Made by a program: the position numbers and the translations under genes
The notes under the pieces: model-generated
The model's database searches: none
Seen by the model: only the letters and a program-made list of their open reading frames with translations
What the model was told of the DNA's origin: nothing
From: Oribacterium sp. KHPX15
GTDB taxonomy: Bacteria > Bacillota > Clostridia > Lachnospirales > Lachnospiraceae
Direction: 5' to 3'
Length of the DNA: 64,000 nucleotides
NCBI RefSeq assembly: GCF_900107835.1
Contig: NZ_FNRG01000003.1
Location: forward strand, 186,001-250,000
Shown here: in pieces, positions 58,136 to 64,000 of the stretch
Layout: each line of letters begins with the position of its first letter
Position numbering within the stretch: position 1 is the first letter of the stretch

Positions 58136-59488
58136 ATGGAAGAAAAATCAACAAATAAAAATCAATATGAGATCACGGGGGTTACGGCACAGCTTTTTTA
58201 TTTGATGCAGCTGTTTAACTGCCTTGTGATAATGTTCTTCACTCTGGTAACAGCTCATGCAATGCACGGGTTTATCCTGGAGGGAAATGCATTCCATCTT
58301 ATCACAAAGTGTCACGCAACCATAGTTTACTGGAAAATACCTGTTGTTGCGGGGATTCTTTACATAAGTCTGCTATTCCTGCTGTCTATAGAGTGTACCA
58401 ATCATATCGAACTTATAGTGAAGCTATGGCTGGAGATAATGATTGGGGCAGGTATTTTTTACTACACGGGGCTTTCCTATACGGTAATGGTACTTTTGAT
58501 CCTGGCAGATATCGTCAGAAACAGAATTGACTGGGGTAAAAAGATCGTGTATATCGTTTTGCTTTCCTGTGTTGATCTGGTTCTCAACGGAAATGTTCTT
58601 TCCAGATATATCAGTCCTGTTTCCGTAAGTCAGATATGGAACTACTATCGGTCAGATGTTGCAGCGGTTTTCTCCGGTGCTGTCAATATCATGTTTCTCA
58701 TAGATGTATTCATCTTCATCTTATATATGGTGTTCCTCATCCTGGAACAGATGAGTGAGAAAGAAAGGATCGCGGCGCTTTACAGAGAGTTATCTATCGC
58801 CAACGAAAAGCTTGCTGAAGCAAACAAACAGTTGGAGGAGTATACCGAAGAACTGGTGAGTGCTGCCGAAACACGGGAAAGAAACCGTTTTGCACAGGAA
58901 ATACATGATACTCTGGGACATGCCCTGACGGGAATAGTAACAGGTATAGAAGCCTGTATAATGCTTATGGATATCGCACCGGATGCTACAAAGGATCAGC
59001 TTAAGGCCATAGAAGAAGTTGCGAGACAGGGAATCACAGATGTCAGACAATCGGTGAAGGCATTAAGACCTGATGCGCTTGAGAGGCTAAAGCTGGAGGA
59101 TGCACTTCTTAAGATAATAGATGAGACCATGAGATCTACAGGTATAACGATAAATTACAACTGTACCACACCACTTCTCGATTTCAGCCAGTATGAGGAG
59201 GATGCTATTTACAGGATAGTACAGGAAAGTGTGACAAATGCGATCCGTCACGGCAAGGCTGACGTGATAGACATTGACATCGGTCGGGAAGATGGTTTTC
59301 TCAATATAAAAATAAAGGATAACGGAATAGGTTGCGGCAAAGTGTATAAGGGGTTCGGCCTCCATCATATGCAGGAAAGGCTGAGTCTCTTGAACGGAAG
59401 CCTTAAGTATGATGGTTCACATGGATTTACTATCGAGGCTTCGATCCCGATAAGATGGGGCAATAGTGTTGAAGAAAAAGAGGATTAA
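58136..59488 (+). CDS. NarL-family sensor histidine kinase
   Basis: 450 aa. About six membrane helices (20-205), a coiled coil (about 215-245; ELSIANEKLAEANKQLEEYT), HisKA_3 domain with ERNRFAQEIHDTLGHALTG (phospho-His in EIHDTLGH), and HATPase (about 345-445; YRIVQESVTNAIRHGKAD, KDNGIGCGKVYKGFGLHHM). It lacks a sizeable extracytoplasmic domain, so the adjacent binding proteins may supply the ligand signal. Coupled to the previous gene. Confidence 0.92.
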   Translation: MEEKSTNKNQYEITGVTAQLFYLMQLFNCLVIMFFTLVTAHAMHGFILEGNAFHLITKCHATIVYWKIPVVAGILYISLLFLLSIECTNHIELIVKLWLEIMIGAGIFYYTGLSYTVMVLLILADIVRNRIDWGKKIVYIVLLSCVDLVLNGNVLSRYISPVSVSQIWNYYRSDVAAVFSGAVNIMFLIDVFIFILYMVFLILEQMSEKERIAALYRELSIANEKLAEANKQLEEYTEELVSAAETRERNRFAQEIHDTLGHALTGIVTGIEACIMLMDIAPDATKDQLKAIEEVARQGITDVRQSVKALRPDALERLKLEDALLKIIDETMRSTGITINYNCTTPLLDFSQYEEDAIYRIVQESVTNAIRHGKADVIDIDIGREDGFLNIKIKDNGIGCGKVYKGFGLHHMQERLSLLNGSLKYDGSHGFTIEASIPIRWGNSVEEKED

Positions 59489-59494
59489 GCAGAT

Positions 59495-60169
59495 ATGATT
59501 AAGATTTTGATTGCTGATGATCAGGAGTTACTGAGACAGAGTCTCATAATCATACTTAAAAATACACCGGATTTTCAGGTTACGGATGCTGTCAGTGATG
59601 GAAGAGAGGTTATACGTTCGGTCAGAAATGAAAAACCGGACATCATTCTTATGGATATCAGAATGCCGGGTATGGACGGAGTAGTATGTACGCAGATCAT
59701 CAAGGAACAGTATCCTGACATTAAGATCATCATACTTACAACATTTGATGATGATAAATATGTATTCGATGCACTTAAGTACGGAGCCAGCGGTTATCTT
59801 CTGAAGGGTATCTCTGTTACGGAACTATCGGATGCCATTAGGAAGGTGTATAACGGTACAGCCATAATCAATGAAGCAGTGACTTCCAAAGTTGTAAATC
59901 TCTTTTCAAAGATGGCGAAATCCAACATTGCCAGCGAAGTCGATGATGAGCTGGTGAAGGATCTGCGTGATAATGAATGGAAAATAGTTGTACTTGTGGG
60001 AAGAGGTCTGTCCAATAAGGAAATTGCAGCAAAGCTCGATCTCTCTGAGGGAACGGTAAGGAATACTCTCAGTACTGTACTCAGCAAGTTGAATCTAAGA
60101 GACAGAACACAGCTTGCCATATGGGCGGTTCAGACCGGAACTGTCAATAAAAATATAGATAATTTGTGA
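59495..60169 (+). CDS. NarL/LuxR-family response regulator
   Basis: 224 aa. Receiver (1-120) with ILIADDQELLR, phospho-Asp in IILMDIRMPGMDGV and GYLLKG; LuxR helix-turn-helix at about 155-215 (GRGLSNKEIAAKLDLSEGTV). Partner of the kinase just upstream (6 bases apart). Its stop overlaps the next gene. Target sites may include the palindrome at 57007 and the PTS operon downstream; this is inference. Confidence 0.93.
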   Translation: MIKILIADDQELLRQSLIIILKNTPDFQVTDAVSDGREVIRSVRNEKPDIILMDIRMPGMDGVVCTQIIKEQYPDIKIIILTTFDDDKYVFDALKYGASGYLLKGISVTELSDAIRKVYNGTAIINEAVTSKVVNLFSKMAKSNIASEVDDELVKDLRDNEWKIVVLVGRGLSNKEIAAKLDLSEGTVRNTLSTVLSKLNLRDRTQLAIWAVQTGTVNKNIDNL

Positions 60170-61485
60170 GGATCATGGTGAAGAGAAGATACAGATTACT
60201 GCTTAGTGGGGTTTTGGTTCTTTTAGCTATCCTCACAGTACACGGATTTCTGCCGGTAACCACCGGTGAGGAAAAAGTTTTAACTGTTGGAGCCTTTGCG
60301 GGAAGTTACTGGAGTCTGCAGAATGGAAATTCCTATAAGATACTGGATGATGCCATCGATTTATTTGAAAAGGAAAATCCGGGAGTCAAAGTACAGTATG
60401 TGAGCGGAATCACCCTGGGACAATATCAGGAGTGGCTCTCGGAAAAAAAGGCAGAGGGCAGGATGCCGGATGTCTTTCTGGTTCCATCCGATATTTTCCA
60501 GAGTTTTGCGGATATTGGCGTGATGCAGAATCTTGATGGGTTCATAAAGCATGACATAGGGTTTTCTTTGGACTTATTCTATGAAAAAACTCTTAAGGGC
60601 GGACGATACAGGAATATACAGTATGCCCTTCCATTTGAATGCTCGCCTGTGCTTATGATCATGAACAAAACACTGCTTCGGGATAACAGTATACCTGTTC
60701 CGGATGAGAACTGGACCTGGGATGAGTTTTACGAGGCGTGTGAGATGACTGGGATTTCGGATACGAATGCCGGAGGACAGTACGGAGTCATAGACTATGG
60801 ATGGCAGGATGCATTTGCGGCAAATAAGGTAAAACTTTTCAATGACAAGGGAACTGCTTGTGACTTTACCGGTGACGATATCTATGAATCGCTGCTTTTT
60901 CTTGAACGGTTAACCAAGCTTCCGAAAGGCAAAGTCACTTCCGCAAGTGATTTCTATAAAGGAGTGGTTGCCTTCGAGCCGATGTCATTTGCAACCTACA
61001 GAGCTAGTGTTCAGAATGACTTAAGCTATCAGAACTATTCTGATTTTGAGTGGGGCTATACTTCTATGCCTGCAGGGATGAATGGTGATAATGTCTCGAG
61101 ACTGGATACGCTCACGGTTGCCATGTCATCAGATTCCCACTACAAAAAAGAGGCCTGGCAGTTTATGAAGACTCTTACTTCTGAAGAAGCGGTTCAGAAA
61201 GAGATATATGATTATTCCGAGGGATTGTCACCCCTTAAATCGGTTACGGAGGATCCTGAGCTTGCTGAGTATGTTTTTGATCATTATGGTGTTGTTCTGA
61301 ATAGGGATGTCATTACTTATGTCATGGAAAGAGCAGAAAATGAAAACCGGTTTCCGGATTACGAAGAGATTGCGACGGAGGTGACCACTGCGGTTGACTC
61401 CATACTGGAAGATAAATCCAATATCCGGATGGAACAGATCATCTGGAATCGAAGGATAAACAATTACATTAAGAAGTTGAGTTAG
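60166..61485 (+). CDS. Extracellular solute-binding protein, family 1
   Basis: 439 aa. N-terminal hydrophobic anchor (about 8-28), no lipobox Cys, then an SBP_bac_1 fold: DDAIDLFEKENPGVKVQYVS, PDVFLVPSDIFQSFADIGVM, ALPFECSPVLMIMNKTLL, WTWDEFYEACEMTG and EAWQFMKTLTSEEA. It binds a sugar or oligosaccharide. It overlaps the response regulator by four bases and has no permease, so it likely belongs to the sensing unit. Start could be GTG 60166, ATG 60175 or GTG 60178; the last fits TGAGGA best. Confidence 0.88.
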   Translation: MRIMVKRRYRLLLSGVLVLLAILTVHGFLPVTTGEEKVLTVGAFAGSYWSLQNGNSYKILDDAIDLFEKENPGVKVQYVSGITLGQYQEWLSEKKAEGRMPDVFLVPSDIFQSFADIGVMQNLDGFIKHDIGFSLDLFYEKTLKGGRYRNIQYALPFECSPVLMIMNKTLLRDNSIPVPDENWTWDEFYEACEMTGISDTNAGGQYGVIDYGWQDAFAANKVKLFNDKGTACDFTGDDIYESLLFLERLTKLPKGKVTSASDFYKGVVAFEPMSFATYRASVQNDLSYQNYSDFEWGYTSMPAGMNGDNVSRLDTLTVAMSSDSHYKKEAWQFMKTLTSEEAVQKEIYDYSEGLSPLKSVTEDPELAEYVFDHYGVVLNRDVITYVMERAENENRFPDYEEIATEVTTAVDSILEDKSNIRMEQIIWNRRINNYIKKLS

Positions 61486-61521
61486 AAAATCATATACATC
61501 TGTCATTTTATAAAGTAGAAG

Positions 61522-61550
61522 TTCTCTGCACCTGTTGCAGAGAGCTTTTT
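61522..61550 (+). terminator. Intrinsic terminator
   Basis: An 8-bp perfect stem (61523-61530 with 61536-61543), loop CCTGT, then a T-run. Separates the sensing operon from the PTS operon. Confidence 0.85.
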
Positions 61551-61752
61551 TAGTGGGATAAAAATGACAAATGTCATATCTTTCGAAGTACAATTTTCTG
61601 ATCGATTCAGTGACGCTTGTTACCTGATTTAATGTTCTGAAATCGTTATAGTATCAGTGTAATCAAACAGAGAGTGATTCCGATAAACGATAAAAACTAC
61701 GTTTATAGAGGAATGTGTAAATGAGCTGAGTTCTCAGAGGGGAGGTATATGT

Positions 61753-62181
61753 ATGAAATATGTTGTGCTGGTCAGTCACGGTGAATTTGCTCCGGGACTG
61801 AGAACCGCAGCCTGCATGCTTGCCGGAGAAGACAGAGAAGATCTGCTGGCAACAAGCCTTAAGGACGGCATGGGTGCAGATGAGTTTTGTGAGAATGTAA
61901 AAGAGATGCTCAAGGTAGTTAAAGAAGATGATGAGATCATCCTTTTTGGCGATCTGATAGGTGGATCACCACTTACCAATGCAGCCAATGTTATCTCTGA
62001 GCTTGGACTTCTCGGAAGAACAAGGATGTTTGGAGGTATGAATCTCCCACTTGTTATCACAACGGTGATAGGCAAAGACGATGCAGAGACTGATGAAGTT
62101 CTGACCGATGCTTTGGATGGTGCAAGAGATCAATTGCATGAATTCAGGATCGAAGCAGAGGATGAGGAAGAAGAACTTTAA
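61753..62181 (+). CDS. PTS mannose-family EIIA component
   Basis: 142 aa. MKYVVLVSHGEFAPGLRTA carries the phosphorylated His9; GDLIGGSPLTNAANVI is typical of the mannose/fructose/sorbose IIA fold. It accepts phosphate from HPr and passes it to IIB. RBS GGGGAGG ahead. First gene of the PTS operon; the last residues are acidic. Confidence 0.94.
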   Translation: MKYVVLVSHGEFAPGLRTAACMLAGEDREDLLATSLKDGMGADEFCENVKEMLKVVKEDDEIILFGDLIGGSPLTNAANVISELGLLGRTRMFGGMNLPLVITTVIGKDDAETDEVLTDALDGARDQLHEFRIEAEDEEEEL

Positions 62182-62197
62182 TTAATAGGAGGAAGAT

Positions 62198-62695
62198 ATG
62201 GCAGTAACATTTTTACGAATCGACGACAGAATGATCCACGGACAGACAGTGACAAGATGGTCACTTGAGTACCCTTGTGACGGACTTATCGCAGTTAATG
62301 ATGCGGCAGCAGCAAACTCTGTTTTAAAGGCTGCTTACAAGAGTGCTTCAGACAAGAAGACCTTTGTATGGGGTGTAGATGAGTTTATCGCAAAGAGCAG
62401 GAAGGTAATCGAGTCAGATACACGTTACTTCGTTATCACCAAGAATCCGATCGATATGAAGAAGATACTTGTAGATTCCGGATTTGTACCAGGTGATGTC
62501 AAGACTGTCATCGTTGGACCTTGCAACGATAGACCCGGAGCTGTAAAGCTTGGAAACAATCAGTCAATCACTCAGGAAGAGGCACAGGCTCTTGAGGATA
62601 TCAGGAACAAAGGCTATGAAGTAGAGTTCGCACTTCTGAAAGAAACATCTATCGGTAACTGGAACAAATTCAGAGGTCAGTTTGGCTTTAACTAA
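62198..62695 (+). CDS. PTS mannose-family EIIB component
   Basis: 165 aa. LRIDDRMIHGQTVTRWS carries the phosphorylated His14 in the RxDxRxIHGQ motif, and FVITKNPIDM follows. Transfers phosphate to the sugar as it enters via IIC/IID. RBS AGGAGGA. 16 bases after IIA. Confidence 0.95.
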   Translation: MAVTFLRIDDRMIHGQTVTRWSLEYPCDGLIAVNDAAAANSVLKAAYKSASDKKTFVWGVDEFIAKSRKVIESDTRYFVITKNPIDMKKILVDSGFVPGDVKTVIVGPCNDRPGAVKLGNNQSITQEEAQALEDIRNKGYEVEFALLKETSIGNWNKFRGQFGFN

Positions 62696-62718
62696 TTGAT
62701 AAACTAAGGAGATTAATC

Positions 62719-63576
62719 ATGAACATAAGTGTTATTCAGGCTATAATTCTCGGTTTGTTTGCATCTCTTTCAAGTATGCCGGGACTTGGCGGTACATCTA
62801 TCGGTAACTACACACTGGGACGTCCTCTGGTTGGCGGACTTATCTGCGGTATCGTTTTGGGAGATATCCCGACAGGTATTCTCGTAGGATGTGCGATGCA
62901 GGTTGTTTATATCGCACTTGTAACTCCGGGCGGAACCGTTTCTGCTGATGTTCGTGCAGTATCCTATATCGGTATACCTCTTGCAATGCTTGCATTAAAG
63001 AGTTACGGACTTGCTGCAGATTCAGCTGAAGGTATCGCTCTTGCAACATCATTCGGAACCATGGTGGGTACTATCGGAACAGTTCTTTTTTACGGAACAG
63101 CTACTATGAACCTTATCTGGCAGCACATGGGCTGGAAGTGGGTAGATAACAGAGAGTATCATAAGCTTTACCTTGTAGACATGGTTCTTCCATGGATCTC
63201 ACACATCACATTTTCGCTTATCCCTACAGTAGTTATGTGTCTTCTCGGTGAGCCTGTTGTAAACCTCATCAAGACATCTCTTCCGATGGACGGAATTCCC
63301 ATGAAGACACTTTTCACAGTTGGTGCACTCCTTCCTTGTGTCGGAATCGCAATACTTTTAAAGCAGATAGTAAGATCTGTACTTGATTTCGTACCTTATC
63401 TTTTCGGATTTACACTGGCAGCTTCTATGGGCCTTAATCTTGTAAGTGCAACAGTTGTTGCAGCAATGTTTGCAATTGTTATCTACAACCTTAAGATGCT
63501 TCAGCTTAAAAAGGCAGCTCCTGCAGCGGCAGGCGCAGCAAACAACAATTGGGACGATGACGAGGAGGACATTTAA
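62719..63576 (+). CDS. PTS mannose-family EIIC component
   Basis: 285 aa membrane protein. The N-terminus ISVIQAIILGLFASLSSMPG and GRPLVGGLICGIVLGDIPTG are typical of mannose-type IIC, with VYIALVTPGGTVSADV shortly after. About eight membrane segments; the tail is short and acidic. It forms the sugar channel with IID. AAGGAG ahead. Ends one base before the IID start. Confidence 0.94.
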   Translation: MNISVIQAIILGLFASLSSMPGLGGTSIGNYTLGRPLVGGLICGIVLGDIPTGILVGCAMQVVYIALVTPGGTVSADVRAVSYIGIPLAMLALKSYGLAADSAEGIALATSFGTMVGTIGTVLFYGTATMNLIWQHMGWKWVDNREYHKLYLVDMVLPWISHITFSLIPTVVMCLLGEPVVNLIKTSLPMDGIPMKTLFTVGALLPCVGIAILLKQIVRSVLDFVPYLFGFTLAASMGLNLVSATVVAAMFAIVIYNLKMLQLKKAAPAAAGAANNNWDDDEEDI

Positions 63577-63577
63577 A

Positions 63578-64000
63578 ATGGCTGAGAAGAAAATATCGAA
63601 AAAAACATTATCAAAAGCTTTTCATAACTGGTACTACGGAAACCTGACCTGTTTCTCTCAGGAGCACATGCAGACCTTTGGTTATCTCTGCTCCATGCTT
63701 CCTATAGTAGATGAGCTTTATGATGATGAGGACAAGAAGGCAGAGGCTATGGAAACCTATCGGGCTTTCTTCAATACAGAGCCTCAGCTCGGCGCTATCA
63801 TAGTCGGTGTTACTGCCGGACTTGAGGAGGCAAGAGCTAACGGAAACAAAGAAGTAGATTCCGAGACTATCAATGGTCTTCGTGCAGGTCTCATGGGACC
63901 TATCGCCGGTATCGGTGATTCACTTGTAGTAGGTACTGTGATACCTATCCTTCTCGGCATCGCCATGGGTATGTCAGGCGGCGGCTCACCGATGGGGGCT
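63578..64000 (+). CDS. PTS mannose-family EIID component, N-terminal part
   Basis: The first 141 codons, open at the window edge. Reads KTLSKAFHNWYYGNLTCFSQ, TEPQLGAIIVGVTAGLEEAR and GLMGPIAGIGDSLVVGTVIP, all IID motifs. GAGGAGG lies 8 bases ahead of the ATG within the end of the IIC gene. Membrane partner of IIC. Confidence 0.93.
   Translation, partial: MAEKKISKKTLSKAFHNWYYGNLTCFSQEHMQTFGYLCSMLPIVDELYDDEDKKAEAMETYRAFFNTEPQLGAIIVGVTAGLEEARANGNKEVDSETINGLRAGLMGPIAGIGDSLVVGTVIPILLGIAMGMSGGGSPMGA

Noticed and set aside
61560-61752. Possible sigma-54 (-24/-12) promoter upstream of the mannose-type PTS operon
   Set aside because: PTS operons of this family are often LevR/sigma-54 dependent, but no TGGCAC-N5-TTGCA-like element could be found, and no LevR-like gene is in the window.
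1-64000. tRNA or rRNA genes
   Set aside because: No cloverleaf-like sequence, CCA end with T-loop (GGTTCGAATCC) or rRNA segment was noticed in the intergenic regions.

Overview
The window reads as a chromosome segment of an anaerobic, low-to-mid GC Firmicute of the Lachnospiraceae type (Butyrivibrio/Pseudobutyrivibrio-like). The signs are strong AGGAGG ribosome sites, many Lys/Glu-rich lipoproteins with a typical lipobox, an abundance of HD-GYP/GGDEF signalling proteins, an anaerobic NrdG-type radical SAM activase, YesM/YesN-controlled sugar ABC operons and a mannose-type PTS. Species-level assignment is inference; no rRNA or tRNA gene was seen.

Layout. 0-3 kb: the tail of a metal/cobalamin-type ABC ATPase, a secreted CbiK-like chelatase lipoprotein and a hypothetical protein. 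3.2-11.5 kb: three adjacent signalling genes (HD-GYP, a beta-propeller hybrid kinase that has lost its phospho-accepting His, and a degenerate HD-GYP). 11.5-14.9 kb: a complete queD-queE-folE-queC-queF preQ1 (queuosine precursor) operon behind a sigma-A promoter, a possible preQ1-I aptamer and an intrinsic terminator in the leader. 14.9-26.2 kb: alpha/beta hydrolase, GGDEF-EAL protein with an extracytoplasmic binding domain, Fe-alcohol dehydrogenase, MFS permease, a TRAP transporter operon with a cre-like operator, a YcxB-like protein, a remnant of an acyl-CoA ligase tail and an NrdG-like activase.

26.3-34.3 kb is accessory: small HTH regulators, a three-gene overlapping operon with a NYN/PIN-like protein, a HipBA toxin-antitoxin pair, several orphan genes, two broken genes (phosphoesterase and AAA-ATPase/PDDEXK) and a dispersed noncoding repeat that combines a terminator hairpin with a promoter. 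A histone-like Lys/Ala-rich protein closes this part, followed by 0.6 kb of AT-rich noncoding DNA with several hairpins.

34.8-39.8 kb: two lipoproteins (one with a rhodanese domain), YaaA and an HSL-type esterase. 39.9-49.3 kb: a carbohydrate locus in which a YesN-type regulator and a YesM-type kinase (interrupted by one in-frame TGA just after its H-box) diverge from an LplB/LplC-like ABC transporter and a GH31 alpha-glucosidase-type enzyme; 15-bp direct repeats with a 22-bp period sit upstream of the transporter -10 box. 49.5-56.9 kb: a large secreted M4-like metallopeptidase with tandem N-terminal modules, a DUF3592 membrane protein, a YjbR/alkyltransferase fusion with an altered PCYR active site, a Y-family polymerase and a YolD-like protein.

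57-64 kb: binding protein - NarL-type kinase - response regulator - second binding protein, with no permease, directly followed by a mannose-family PTS operon (IIA, IIB, IIC, partial IID). This looks like a two-component sugar-sensing unit built from two solute-binding proteins, with the PTS as the plausible target. A perfect 12-bp inverted repeat overlaps the promoter of the sensing operon.
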